Positions 45,601 to 59,436 of a stretch of 64,000 nt of DNA are shown piece after piece. This stretch comes from Clavelina lepadiformis. Its lineage: Eukaryota; Chordata; Ascidiacea; Aplousobranchia; Clavelinidae. Below the pieces are notes generated by a model. That model saw only the letters and a list, made by a program, of their open reading frames with translations, was not told the origin of the DNA and did not search any database. The translations under genes were made by a program, and so were the position numbers. Location of the stretch: NCBI RefSeq assembly GCF_947623445.1, contig NC_135245.1:4285501-4349500 (forward strand), given 5' to 3'. Numbering within the stretch: the first letter of the stretch is position 1; the number at the start of each line of letters is the position of its first letter.

Positions 45601-48214
45601 TCTGTTGCCACTCGCGATATTAGGCCATGGGTTGCCTATAAGTAGATTTATGTTAAGACCAACGAAGGATTATATCTAGGCGTGTAGAATTATAACATGT
45701 GTTATTATCCCTACTAGTGGTCCAAATTTATTCCAATTTCACTCAAAAGGATTTAGTGTTATATATTTATGGAATTTAGCCTAATTCCTAAGCACTAGCT
45801 TCAATGCAACCTTGGTTTTCTGATGTTTGCCGGGTTTTTGAACCAACCGACATGAACGATAAACAGCTAACATGGCCGTTGTTGCCGTACCCAGAGAAGT
45901 TCAGAAGCTATAAGCCAGGGATGTCCAACCTGCGGCCCGCCTGAGATTTTTGTGCGGCGCGCTAGTCATTTTCACTCCAAAAGTAGTATTTTGAACTTTG
46001 AATCTTAGCCTAATTAAAATGTACCAGTCAGCTTTTAGGGGCGCAGTAATAGTATAATATGGAAGCAACAAGATTATATATAACTATAAGACTCGAAGAA
46101 TTAAAGCACGCGTTTAGTACTTGGGTAATTTTAATAGGTTCTGCGGCCCATTGAATTATTTCAAGTGACAATGCGGCCCAATATAATAAAAGGTTGGACA
46201 TCCCTGCTATAAGCGAATCGCTGCAAACGCCAACGATTCTAATCGATGAAAATCGTCATAAGTGGACCTTGTGCTTTTGTTTGTATCAAGTCAATGTTTT
46301 ATACTGCAGACACATCAGAAGAAGCCGCGCCACACCGCGAGATATAGCCTCCCCTTCTGGAAAAGAAATTCGATTTCATCCCAACAACGTCGTAAGTTTG
46401 TCGTATTTTGAGCAGTTGAAGGCCTTTTCCCGAAAATTTAATTTTCTATGCCTTTGTTTTGATCATTTGTTCCCCGTATTGTAATGTTTTCCCCTTTTAT
46501 GCAAAGCAATTTTAATAATTGATGTCGAGCAAATGTCTATGGCGCTGTTAAGGCAGACATTTGCGTCAATGTTTGTGTTTATTGTACTTTAAAAAATATC
46601 ATTTCATCCACTTCAATGTAGCCACGATCAGCATCTGAAAGTTGTTGACTTAGATAATAAATCAATACATTCAAGAATAAAGCTGTTTTACTTTCTCTCC
46701 CCGCGTCATGCTTATTTTTAATTCTGTTTTTCTATAAAATTAATTTTGTGTGTAAATCCGATTTTGGCGTCCGTCATGACGTGTTTTCCACGGTGGCTAT
46801 TTTCATTTTTTTAACTGTAAGGCGTCGTTTTGCTTTCCAAATTCGTTCACTTTAACTTTGTTTCAGTTTAATTTTAGGTCACTATATCTTTTCTAGATCT
46901 AATTTTAATTACAGTAATTTTGAAATCATAACGGCATGCATTTATGGTATGCATAGTGTGCAGTGTAACGATTTTTACTCTGTGTAGTGCTAATTGTGCA
47001 TTACCAATGCTACCACTTTATCAGTTTCGCTTATAATCAACGGTGATCTTTTTCAGCGGCCGGCAACCGACATGTCATCCTTCTCCGAAGAGCAAGGAGC
47101 GTCTTCCAACATCCGGACACACCACGCTCGGCATAACTCCATAAACAGCCACAAAACGGCGAGATCAAGAAGGGCAGAGGAACGGGAAAGGCACCTCGTA
47201 CTGACTCTAGCCGTTGTCGTCATATTTTTTGTTCTCTTTTGGATGCCATATGCTCTAATGACATTATTTACCACTCATGCCAGCACACTGGCCAAACGTG
47301 CCTGTGGATGGTTAGCTTTGAGCAACAGGTGAGTTTTGAAGTTGATTTTTGCTTCAACTAACTGACTGATTGTGAAGTTAATGCTTTTTGGGAGTAGAAA
47401 TATCGATAAATATCATACTGCTTGCCTATTGGCTATTATCCTCAACCTATCCTCCTAAGCATTTTCTCTTCCGTTTTTGTGTGATTTGGCAAACCGGTTG
47501 ATAACTTTGTAAATCTTTCAATTTGTTGTCCGATTGAATTACGCTTTTCTTTCAATAATTAGAACTTGTACGCAAAATACTTCCCGGTCAAGCACTTTTT
47601 CCGTGACGTAATAGATAACTTTGTGCAATGTGTTGCTCACTGTTGATGTCCAATAGCGTTTAAGTTTTACTGTTTTATTGGGGCTTGGACTGTATAAAAA
47701 CACCTGGAATTTTAGTTCTTTAAGTGTATTGCTGCATATCTGGGACAGATATGTATGGATTACGTACACCATGCTGTAAAAGCATCGTCGTGCTGCGCTT
47801 AGTATAGCCTTGTAACCTGCTTGCATATAGGCGATACGTTGGGTGGTATCATTTGCTGATTGTCAGGTAAGATTCGGCTTCACGCTGTTGAGCACCTATG
47901 CATTACCAACCATACGAAGAGCGGTGTCTGTTTCACCACGTTTTGTCTCTCTACATTTGCCGTATTTTCTCTTCCCGCATAACCGTATTCATTTTTTCTA
48001 TAGTGCCATAAACAGCATCATCTATGGAGTTTTCAATCGAAATTTCCGAAGAGGATATGTGAAACTCTTCCGGAAAATGTGCTCTCTCATCTGCTGCTGC
48101 TGCTCCGAGACGGTTAAAGACTTGCTTGAAAAAGGCCTCTCGAACAACATCAAAATGACGACCTCGGCCAATGACGAATACAAACAGTATAATGTCAAAT
48201 TTGGAAAATCATAG
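42609..48214 (+). CDS. Rhodopsin-family (class A) GPCR, orphan, 8 exons
   Basis: Seven-helix plasma membrane receptor. Exons: 42609-42735, 43010-43158, 43532-43695, 43914-43990, 44308-44470, 46310-46391, 47057-47328, 48004-48214. All phases agree; 414 residues. The N-terminus carries an NCS glycosylation site. TM1 has GNVFV, TM2 LAVADL, TM3 begins WLCHATGF and ends FNRYFKA (NRY in place of DRY), and TM4 has a WVECF core. TM5 follows the CMWNDH loop, TM6 has FWMPYAL, and TM7 has NSIIYG in place of NPxxY. Helix 8 is basic and ends in a CSLICCCC palmitoylation-type cluster. The combination of NRY with N-(A/S)-IIY resembles melatonin-type receptors, and the Tre1/GPR84 group is another candidate; the ligand cannot be assigned. 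The third cytoplasmic loop (exons 6-7) is long and basic. Intron 5 (1.8 kb) contains an hAT element. Confidence 0.9.
45916..46206. mobile_element. hAT-like MITE, family B, in GPCR intron 5
   Basis: Starts CAGGGATGTCCAACC and ends with the inverse GGTTGGACATCCCTG, flanked by perfect 8-base duplications ctataagc (45908-45915, 46207-46214). GCGGCCC motifs sit inside both ends. The element is 291 bases long and non-coding. Confidence 0.92.
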
Positions 48215-51200
48215 GAGCGCTTAGCGGTGCTATGAATTTACTGATCAAAGGGTACTACGTTTTGATTTTGTGGTCTGACCTCACAATTATTTAATTTGCC
48301 ACGTCTGCCATTCGTGTTTTACGACAACCGTACTTATCATTTACGTCCGAAACTACCTTAGCAGTTGGCAATGTTTATATTACTGAGTGTAATTTTTTAA
48401 TCAGGTATACAGTACATGCATAAGGAATGCCATATTCTAGTGTTCGCACCATGCACTCGGTCTATTACAGCTGCACATAGACATGACCTATCCGCAAAGT
48501 TTATTTAAAATTCTATTGTTATTCTGAAAATGCTTGCATCGCACAAGGCAGTATTTAATGTGAACCGATTTATCTGTAACCGTTCTTGAAATAAAATGTT
48601 CGTGTTTGTATTCACCACTGGAGTCTGTGTATGGTTTGTCCGCGAAGGGGCGGTGTTCGGGGCGCTAGGCGTTTAAAAGCCAATGATACTGCATCTATAT
48701 CACCTCAGTTGTCCACAGATCACACAACTCCCTTCTTCGCTTCTCGCACAACACGTCACTCAAACCCATTTTTTGAATGCATGTTAAGAAATTACAAAGA
48801 TAATAAAACAAGCAACTGTAAAACATTAAAAGAAACGTTATAAAAAAGAATCACGTTGTTACATGCTAGATAATAAGAATAGTATCGCCACAGCCGATCG
48901 ATACTCTGCAACAAAAAGACTGTAGTTCAAAAAAGCAACACAAGGCTTGGTTTTGGTCGAACAACGTCCGCAAAAATACTGTAAAAACATCGACTTTTTA
49001 ACACTGAAAATTAAGGGAACATTGAAACATTTAGTTTTACTCAGTATATGTCAAACAGGATGGCAGAGGTGAATCTAATGTGCTCCAATATGTTCAAATA
49101 ACCAAAAGCTCGCCAATGGAAGGGTTTTTGAATGAACAGGATGAAATGCACCATGTTTTAAATTTTGAGGTATAAACGTCAATTTGGCAACTGCCGCGGA
49201 CGTTAGTTGGACATTACAAGCCTTCCAAATGACTTGCCTATAGCCAGACATACGTATCCTAAGGAGTCGCCCAACAAAATCGGCGGCGTAAAATCCTCAA
49301 TGTCGAAACGAAATAATTACTGTTCACCGATTGTTGAGTGCAAAATTTCATACAATTATTTAACCGATATATGCCACACAGCGGCTTAGGCCGAAGTTGG
49401 ACCAATTTCTTTGTCTGATGGCGGAGTTTATCGAGAAGATTTACAAATGCTTTGGAGCTTTATAAAGTGAGCAATTATAGTATGATAAAAAAAATGCAAC
49501 ACAAACAAGAAATAAATGTGGTAAAATAAAAATTTGAAGCGAGTTGAGCGGCGTTTGCATTAGAATACCTAACAAGCGAACAGGATTGTGACAACAATGC
49601 TTGCAAAAAATATGATACGTGGAGCATGCAACACGGGTACAACATCAAGAAACATGCATTTCTGTTTTGACGCCTAATCGGGCGAGAAAATCAAGGACGC
49701 ACATTGTTGATCTTGCCAAAATCAGATAGTTTCGAAAATTATCCAACTTTTTATACCATCGGCAATGACGCTTTGATGCATTAGATGCGCCTAAAAAGCC
49801 GTTTTGAACGAACTGAGTTTGTCACGTAGCTTAGAGGCACAACACAAAAATAATAATAAACAACGTGGTAGGAAATCTAACGCGAATTTGTGTATGGGTA
49901 CGTCACTCAACTATAATCCAGACGTTCAACAATGCTCTTTTTCAAGACGTAGAACGTCAGAATTATTTTGAAAGCTAATTGAAAATTAAAATGTAGTGAG
50001 TTCAACCTCCAATAATGAGAAAAAATATACAAGAATGGCGAGTTGAAAATTTTGCTAACAGGACAAGAAAATGTAGGACATTGCCTAAAAGCGACAGAAG
50101 TTCAATAAAAGTTAATTTTTGTCAAAATCAAACGAAGTCTTATCAAAATAAAGTCGGCACTAGGATATTTTTCTAATGTGGTTTAAGTATTTGCTGCTTA
50201 TAATGTGTACTTCGACAGATGTTTTTCAGGCTTGTCCATGAGAAGCGGACATTTGGAATCACATTTTATCTTATAAACATTTTTTAATACACTGAGATAT
50301 AACAAAATGTAGTAAAACTGCTGAAGGCAATTTGCTAACATTTCCTTGTCTTTTTCTCTCCACATGAAGGAATGTTTTACATTATTGTCACATTACAGAA
50401 ACTGCGTGGGATAGCATAGCAGCAGGAAGTATTTTAACAGTATGTAGCAGAAATATTCCGCACTTGAATATCATTATAAGCGCATACAGTAGGCGTTAAA
50501 TCTGGGGATTAAACGTGAAACACGGCATGTTGAAAGTCGTATGAACAAAAATGGTAATTCCATGAGATCGGATGAAACTGAGCAAAGCGTCCCATGGACA
50601 AGCCTGGATATTTTGCGTTCACACATCCGGTTAAAACCGTTTTCCAAAACAAATAATACAGAGTGGACAATGGCAGCTGAACAGAGTAATACTGTACGGT
50701 TATGTCAAAATACTGCATGTTTTGTGAAGTATATGCCGTGTCGTCACGTGATCCAAAGCGTGTTGACTGGAAGGCACGAAAGTCACAGAGTTCCGAAGGA
50801 GATTGAAAAGTGACGGATGTGGTCCACGGATAACACCCGCTCCGTTACAGTTTTTTTGGAGCTTCGTCCGGCTAAAATAACGTAGAGGTATGATCAGCGT
50901 TCAGTTGTTTGTAGCTACGCGCGTCCGCTATAACCTTGAGTTGTCTCCTAATACCAAGTTACTGTTTTGGTTATTGACGTTAGGATTGACTTGTCTGGTC
51001 TGAAAAATACAGATAGTTAGTATGTTATTACCTTATGACAAGTTATACTGTCGATGAGTAAAAACTTATACCGGCTTCACAACAACCACTAATGGTTAAA
51101 ACGAGTAGGTTTCGTATGCATATCTAATCTGTCTGTCATCGCTCGAAATAGTCGCTATTTACAGTAAAAGCCTCTTTACGAAACGCGCACAATCTGATGA

Positions 51201-52619
51201 AAATGTTCGGGACTTCCTTGAAATTTAGCAAAACGTTTGTTGGCGAACTGAGAGCAATTGCACGGTAATTACGTGCAAGAAATCAGACAACCATTGCAGC
51301 AAATAAACAACAAATTGCGCTTGCAAGTTGGAACTGGCATAAGGCAACGCAAAGACTTTGCCAAGTTTCATGGCTGTGATTCAGCTAAAATAACCCATTG
51401 ACGTAAGTGGAAATCGCATGATACAAAACAAACTCGTTTTCGAACAAGTACACCGAGTACATGCGTTGCACGGATTCCAAAGTTGAATGTACATTGCAAA
51501 ATACTTCGCAAATCGATTTTCAGAACTAGACATTATCGGATAAGGAGTTGTTATATCAATATATCGTATCGTTTTGGTTATCTTTGAAATATGAACAAAG
51601 CCATCGGAGCGACTGGAATAAACAGATTTTTAAAACAACGTTTCGTTGCATCACCAGCTCTTACGTGAACAGCCAACATTTCACGTTTTTTGTGATCATA
51701 CGTCACTGTTTCTAATTTCACGTCCACGTCACATAGTTTACGCGGAAATGTTATGTTTTCGACATTTACTGTGCGCATGTTAGATACTTTTTTATGACGT
51801 AAACTCAACCTGACCCCATGTGTAATTGCACGTGGAAGTAGCTAGTGGAAAGGTTTGCGTGCAAAACCGTTGCTGTAGTGCACGCGATGAGAAGGCGGAA
51901 AATACGAAATAAAATCCGGAAATACATCTTTTGGTAAAACTGAAGCGCTGAACTGAATAAAATAGTAACTGTGGTAATATTTATCTGAAGGAATTTTTTA
52001 CGGTTAAATGGTGAATACTGCGTGTTCGACTGACGTGTTTTTGCATGGAACCTTAGCTTTGCTTTGTATTCGCTTTAAATATGTGGGTCTTTCTGCTTTT
52101 TCTGCGCACATACCCCCTTGGATGATCGTCACAGGAAATGACAGAATGATTAGATCAATTACCGGTCCGATATCCGTGACATGTGTGGGACGTAAAATTT
52201 TCGACATCACCGATTTTATTTCTATAGAATTCATCAATTTTTAATTCGGTCCAACCAGACGCCTAAACACGTTTCGTTCAAAATCCAATTTCGACACCGA
52301 ACATCACCATCATTACAAGTTTAATATTGCCTAGCTACATAGCACGCTGCAATACTTGGAAGTGAGCTTTCCCCAGTAATTGAGTTAAATAAAATAAGGA
52401 AAACTTCAGCAAAAAACGTCGTCATGAGGCTGCAATCGCGGGAACGTTACCAATAAAAACCATGCTAACCGTCTCCTACACACGATTTAAGCCACACCTT
52501 TAGGATTCCCGTCCAACAAAACGCCAACGTCTCGATCTTCACAAGATTTCGAGCTAGTACCTTCACTTACTGTTATATTGTACCTCATACAAACGTATAA
52601 CTTCACGCTGTAAGACTTA
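48215..52619. other. GPCR 3' UTR and gene-poor region before TPST
   Basis: About 4.4 kb. AATAAA at 48590-48595 is the likely polyadenylation signal of the GPCR. A plus-strand open frame at 50541-50813 and a minus-strand one at 51578-51808 show no family features. I see no gene, RNA or mobile element I can support in the remainder. Confidence 0.5.
48590..48595 (+). promoter_or_regulatory. Likely polyadenylation signal of the GPCR gene
   Basis: AATAAA about 375 bases after the stop codon, followed by a GT-rich stretch (atgttcgtgtttgt), as expected for a cleavage site region. Confidence 0.6.
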
Positions 52620-55600
52620 TTAAATACTCGATAAAATTTTATTTCTTACGTTGTTGAGCACAAGTTCATCTGGTTCTCCGTATTTTGGATGTGGGTCATT
52701 TGGGTCATAGCCCAGCGTGCGAAGCATAGGAGCGATTTGGGCCATGTCGCGAGCCACGTCCTGAGGAATGTTACCAAACCAGCTGGACAGGGCGTCAAGA
52801 TACAGAGGTCGCTGGACCTGGTCGGTTGATTTCTCCACACTAGATCGGGAAAGTGTTTGAAAAATAATAAAGGTTTCATTTTAAGATAATGACAATTTTA
52901 AGTTAATATGTTGAAATACACACAGGACGCAGATATCTAAATATAAATTCAAACATTCAAGAAATATTTAACCGACGTACTGTACTAAAACTTAGTCTTT
53001 AAGAAAGACAGGCATAAATTAAGCGTTTACATTTTCGGTAACATTTTGGTATCAAGATGAACTACAAATAACAATATTTGTAAACGATAACTTTATTCAA
53101 GCCATCGTAGCTTAGTAATTTTCTAGCACAAGCTGATTTTCGAGTGACCTGAGGCAAAAAAAAACCTATGCATTAATGGCTGAATTAAAAAATCTGAATT
53201 ACGATTAACAAGAAAATAATGTAGTTTGTCGTTATTGCATTTTTATAACACGCAGACACAAATTACGAAACGTCACAAGCAACTCTATTATGCGGGGCAT
53301 AAATGGATTGCTCACGGAAAGCTGATTTGGGATGCACGAAGTATCTGCATCGCACCCACTGTACGTGCGCGAAAAGGCTCGCAAGGCATATAAAAACAAG
53401 ACTGATTATTTAATTATGAGCTCTCTGAGGGCTGCCTAAAAAAGCTACTTTTTTCAGATTTTTTGCCTGGAGGGTTTTAATTGCCTTACCGGCAGGGATT
53501 TCAGTTGCAAAAGCCTTTAATTAATTAAAACTTTTCACGAAGCCCGCAAAAAACTAAAACGGGTTTAGTGAGCTTATCTTTACATGGATGGCTTGTGTAC
53601 CGATAACTACAGTACTTACTTTGATAAAGAAATGTTGGATAGATATTTCTCGTGGTGTAGGACTGCTGGATTGTAGGGAATCTCCAAAAACGCAAGAATG
53701 CGCCGGGTTTCAGCCATAGGTTGTAGGACCAGTTGTTCGTAGCGTACAGGAAGGCATACGTCCTGGCCTATCTCCTGGCATTGACTGTACATGGACTCGA
53801 TGGCTCGATTCCACTTATTCAAGACGTCCCTGAATTTGAAAGAAAAAACTTCAATTTCAAATCTTCTGCTTTTACAATCGATCTTAGTGGAAAACTGGAG
53901 ATGCATTGTGGCTGTTCGAGCTGTATGTATGTATGCATTATGTTCGAGACATGTTAAAAGGACCACCAAATGCGCTTGAATCGATTCGGGTTGTCTGCTT
54001 GAGTTTGAGTATATGTTTTGAGTCTGAGTCAGTCTGAGGCTCAAAAGGTTGTGGCTATTGAATGATATTTAACTTTCAACATTGTTCAACATGTGTGCAC
54101 AATCGCATCCTCAGACAAACTATGTTATTTTAGTGACGACTATTTACCGCTACCCATATACCTTTACAGTAATAAATTGTAATTTCAGTTTGAAAACCAA
54201 TTATGAAAATGAGTTGCTAAAATAAGGCAAGTGAAATTAAGAAATTTCTTGTGAGCTACAAATGATTTTCGCATGGGTCATGCGAAGTTTACGACTGGGC
54301 AAAAAAATAAGCCAACACTGCTTACGCCATTTATTTATTAACGTCACCTTGGGTGCTCAATGAAAAATAATTATACTTCGCTAATAATACACACGGTTGA
54401 TCATATGACGATTTTAGAGTTTAACCAATTTTTGCAAACATCAGCCAGCTGGTGCTACAGTATGTATCAATTATGTGGGTAAAACTGTTCTCCTGGTCAT
54501 TTCTTAGACTAGCAGTCCAGATAACAAACGGACGAACAAAATCCAGTGTAAATACATGGAAACCTAGCGGCAAGTAGTTCGGTTTAACGCAACAGTGGTT
54601 ATGTGAGTGAAGGCGAATCTCCAAACCTACTCAAACAAATCAAGATCAAAACATTCGATTTCCAAATCACTTAGACCATGACTAGAAACAAGGCAGCCGC
54701 AGGCCGTCATAACCGAAAACCTGTCAAAAGTTCAGCTAATCCAACAGATGGTCTTATATTTGGGAGTGTTTGGGCCGAGATGCAATTACATGGGTGTTCT
54801 TGCGTTATGGCGGGCATTCGGTCGAAATCACAGTTCATCGGTGTGGTAGAGTGACAGACATCTAAGGCTTTATGCTACTTGCCTCAGGTGTACAAAAGGA
54901 ATTATTCACGCATCATTATTGGAAAATGACTTACGCGTCTGTATAACACTATGTGTGAAAACGCGGTTGAATCTAGTGCTGCCATTTATATGAGTTTTGC
55001 CGCTTACGTATACTAATAATAATACAACGCCTGCGTGACAAACTGTCAATTACCGAAAACATGAGCTAATGCAAACAGAAACTGTGAAGATTTTAAATAC
55101 TCGGAAAATGTTTGTAAAATAGAGTTGAGTTGACGTAAGCACGCACCTAATTTGGCTTCACAAAGAGAAAACCCTAACAAGAATGGCAGCAAACTTGAAA
55201 ATAAATACACAAACCACCATGCGCTGTCTTTGTTTAATCTTTCGCCACCCAATTGACCATGAAATTGATTGGCCTATTACATGAACAGCAGAAAACCAAA
55301 AGAATGCAAATACTCTTGTTGCGTTAATATCGTTGCCTGCAGCGTCATCAAGAATTCCCAGAGTGAAAATAGAATCTTTCACAGGAAGGATTCTTTCGAT
55401 GAGAATAAACGAAAATAAGGCCACGTTTCCACTATTTATAAATGTTTTTTTACACTGACGTTATGAAAGTCCAACCAATTTCAATACGTACAGTAAAGAC
55501 AACTCCACTTTTAATCATAGGACAGAGACAGTACAACTTGCTTTTGAGAATGAACTACGGCGTATATTAAGCCTACTAAACAGTGAAAGACATCGGTGGA

Positions 55601-58600
55601 AATATCCACTGCAGAGCATCGCATAATAAAGACCTGAAACCGGAAATAACCTTTACACTGAAGAGAAAAATAACCTCCGCATGGTTTACTTATCTTCGTT
55701 TATATTACAGCGTGGGCATTTAATTCCACTAACAATAACAGGAAGAGAGACAGCCAAAAGAAAGGCGCTTTGCGTTGGCGTAATGCGAACAAAACTTTGT
55801 TGCAATGTGAAAACGGAAGTAGAGGTTTTGTGTGTACGCCGAGATGCTTTGCTGATGAATGTGGTTTCATTTGAGACATGTAGTTCCAAAAAACAATCGT
55901 TTTGCTGCACAACTACCGCAATAGCGCATTAGTCTGTATTTACATATCCAGATTTTGAATATCATGTGCGATGTTACGTTAGTACTCATTGATTTGTCAT
56001 ATCACAAACATATCAAAACTTTTTTTCACCTGTAACTGTTAATGTCAAAGCCGGATATCGTCACCTTTCTGGATATGATTGAATGGGCAGTCGCCCTGCC
56101 ATCGCGCAACATGAGGATAAATTTGGCGTTTGGGAAAAGCTCACGCAGATACCTGCACATATTAAAATAACTGCATTAGAAAGATGCATTTAATATTACA
56201 CCATTCATAAACGATTGAATTAATAATGTCTTTAAACAACGCAATTTCAATATCAGGTCACTTATTATACCATACTGATGTACATACTTATAATACAGCC
56301 ATGCAGTGCATAGTATACAATTATGTACATCAGTATGGTGATACAAATAGGGGATTTCTTCAATAATATCCTTGTTTTGAGGTCCAAACAAGCAGAGTAG
56401 CATAGCAGGCTGGATGCGCAAAACTGGTAGAAGCATTTTTTGTTGCATTTGCATCAGTTATCAGCAACCAAATGTTAAATCAACAAACGTACTTAACAGC
56501 ATACCAAGAAAGAAACATAAGATAAGACGTCACAATTTAAGTAGCTGGGGTCTAGTATACAAAGGCATCCGCATCCTGTGGTTGTGCACTTGTATACTAG
56601 ATGCCAAAAATCTTCATAAAACATGTGCATTAGCTCTTGCAAGAATGGGTTCTTCACTCGCAAAAGTGTTCCAGGTTGAATGAATTGAATTCTTTTGGTT
56701 CATTCCAAACACCACCACAGCCCTACTTCAACCCATTTTCGACTTCCAAAATTTGATGAATGATGAAAAAAGTCAAATTATTTCATTATTCTCGAATGAA
56801 CTGAATGATTTCGCCTTTGAATTTTGTTTATTTGGGCTCAGATGACATAGCTGTTTACATAATGAATTTTTTAGAAAAATTGCTTGAAGAATATACTAAA
56901 CCGCAAACATGCTGCAGAAACAACACAATACGGCATACAAATTAAAGCTAACAAAATTTGCTAACTGTTAAGGTTTTAAAGAACACAAATGTGTTAAAAT
57001 CATAAATTATAGCGCATTCACTGAGTATGAATGGAGGGCAAGAGACGAATGCATGTAACAAACATATTGATTTCCCTGAAAAAGCAACCAATTTCTCTAC
57101 CACAAACCACACTTAGCTAACAACGATTGGGATATTGAAATCATTTGGTGACGCTTATAACATTACAATGTACTTACTTGCTTGACTTCAAAGTGAAGGG
57201 ATCTTTATTACATAAATATTTCGCAGGGTGCCCATGCTTCACAATTACTTCTAATATAAACTGAGTAATGGCATCGTTTATTACGCTGTTCGTAACGCCA
57301 GCTTCTTCCAGTCGATTTCTTTCTTTCGCAGACCTTCGTTTAATAAATGTAAGTTGTAGAGAAGCTTGCAATAAATTTTCAAACTAACCACACAAAAACT
57401 TTGTGTTACTGCTTACTATGCATGTGTTACTATACATTATGTTACTACATATTACTATGCATTTATTACATTATTCAGTTAAAAGACCATTGCATTCTAT
57501 CACACACTTATAACGACTTACTTTAACCAATTTGCTCTCATTCCAAGAATACGAGGAATTATTCTCGTTTCCTGACCACATCGAATATCAGGATGAGCAT
57601 CTAACATCGTTCTCATAAGCGTAGTTCCACTTCGTGGCATTCCACCAATAAATACCAACGGCATAGACTTGTCATACGCTGCAGCCTTGATATCAAAATA
57701 AAATATTTATAATTTCTTGGGCAAGAAAGTTAATACAGGCTATATATTGCATATAAGTAGTAGATTGAAATACAGTATTACATACTACAAATTATGTAAT
57801 AAACATGTCTTGGTATGATTTGGTATATATAACCACCTGGTAAAAATTGTTTAAAATTAGTTTAATAACAAATTTACATTTAATATTATTATTTACGGAG
57901 CACATATAAATCTTGATGAAAGGAACAGTAGCCAATTTTGTGAACTTTAGCCATCAAAATTGCTAATAAATACTAAGTGAAAGCTTATTACATGAAGCTA
58001 GTGCAGACTACTTTGAGTTTCCAATGTTGGTGAAGATGATAGAATTTGAAACATGTGTGAACTCAAGACTAGCCTTGACACTTTGCTAACATCACATCAC
58101 AAATTAAATAAATATTAATTTTTGAATCAAACTTGAATAAATTTTCCAAATAGAAATCTAAATGGTAAATTCTGGCAACTTAAAACACTAATACGATGAA
58201 CACGAATAATACAGCACGACATTAATAATTAATTTAGAGAGTCTGACAAAACATCAGGTGTACCAGAAAATTGTATATATCTTTTTCTCAAAGACATATG
58301 AAACAAATTCTGGTTTTCGATTGTGGACAAACAATGCTTCCACAGTTGCTATGCTTTCAAAAACTACAAGTTTAAGAAATAATGTAAGGCAGTAACTCAA
58401 ACAAAGCAAAGTAATGATTATACAATATTTAGTTTGCTTTTGACAGCAATATATTTCACATTCGTTTATATGAAACTGACAGGCCTATTTCGACAAACAC
58501 TGGTGAAGACAAAAATCTCTGTAATCAATCAATATCTTGAGTTAATAAGAATCAAGCCTTTGATTTCAACGGTATTTATAATTAATATACATATACTACA

Positions 58601-58970
58601 TAGGCATTACATAAAAATTTAATATATACAGTACATATATATACAATATTTTTCATTGGTTAAGCTATTTCAAAATATGCAAAATTTTCAATTAAGGAGA
58701 ACCAAGTTAACAAGCTTGCATTGCGTATACTGACTTATATAAACAATAAAATTTCGATTAGAAGCAACATACCTTATCTTGATACGTATATTCATGCCAG
58801 GGTCTGGCTGAGTTTATCTGCCTGCTATGGTGAGACTGAACACCACTAGATGCCAAGGAGTGTTTTGATGTATAAAAGTAGGTGAAGTAGACAGAAGACA
58901 TCCAAAATGCAATGATCAAAAGCTTGGCTGTGCTGCCGATTCTTGTACCAGTGCCTCTAATAAGTCTCAT
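52620..58970 (-). CDS. TPST: Protein-tyrosine sulfotransferase, 6 exons
   Basis: Golgi enzyme that transfers sulfate from PAPS to tyrosines of secreted and membrane proteins. Exons: 58773-58970, 57522-57685, 57178-57333, 56030-56152, 53620-53829, 52620-52839; phases agree and give 356 residues (vertebrate TPSTs about 370). A short basic N-terminus precedes a type II membrane anchor ([17 protein letters not shown]). The 5'-phosphosulfate loop is PRSGTT. The catalytic segment is [10 protein letters not shown], with the conserved Glu-Thr-Arg. The 3'-phosphate-binding segment is [10 protein letters not shown], followed by [10 protein letters not shown], a VRYEQLVL segment and [11 protein letters not shown]. 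The start is the first ATG after an acceptor-like ttttcag (AG at 58999-59000). At the 3' end the frame reads through a good donor (AAC|GTAAGA) to TAA, so the last 9 residues could instead be replaced by an unseen exon. Confidence 0.95.
56269..56339. repeat. Perfect 17-base inverted repeat in a TPST intron
   Basis: Arms accatactgatgtacat (56269-56285) and its exact inverse (56323-56339) are separated by 37 bases. Transcribed RNA could fold into a hairpin. No target duplication or known family was identified. Confidence 0.7.
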
Positions 58971-59176
58971 TTTACCATAGAATTTAAGCAACTTATCACT
59001 GAAAACTACAAACAAAACAATGCCTTGACTTTAAATTTTACTGGATAAAATGTTATTGTTTGATCATTTCACCGACGTCCGTTTATTAATTATCAAAGTT
59101 GCAAAATCACAATAACATTGCCTGTACATTTTCGCTTATAGGTCTATTACTCTCGTTTTAAATGAAGGGTCTATAT

Positions 59177-59436
59177 CAGGGGTTCCCAACTGGGGGTACT
59201 CGTACCCCTTGGGGGTACAAGATTGAACATCAAGGGGTACGAAGATCCTTGGGCCACAGAGCAGCTTTTCAAACACCGCTTTTGAAATACCGGTTGAACG
59301 TTTAATTGAGCTATAAAAGCAATTTAATTTAGCAATATATATATATGAAAAATTCCATCAGAATTTTTTTGGGGGTACGAAGAATGCTCTGACCTGACAA
59401 AGGAGTACGAGCAACAAAAAAGGTTGGGAACCCCTG
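59177..59436. mobile_element. hAT-like MITE, family C
   Basis: Begins CAGGGGTTCCCAACTGGGGG and ends with the inverse AGGTTGGGAACCCCTG, flanked by perfect 8-base duplications gtctatat (59169-59176, 59437-59444). GGGGGTAC(G/A) motifs recur inside. It is 260 bases and non-coding. Confidence 0.92.

Noticed and set aside
50541-50813. 90-residue open frame as a gene
   Set aside because: No family features, no splice context and no conserved-looking motif; length is within chance for this composition.
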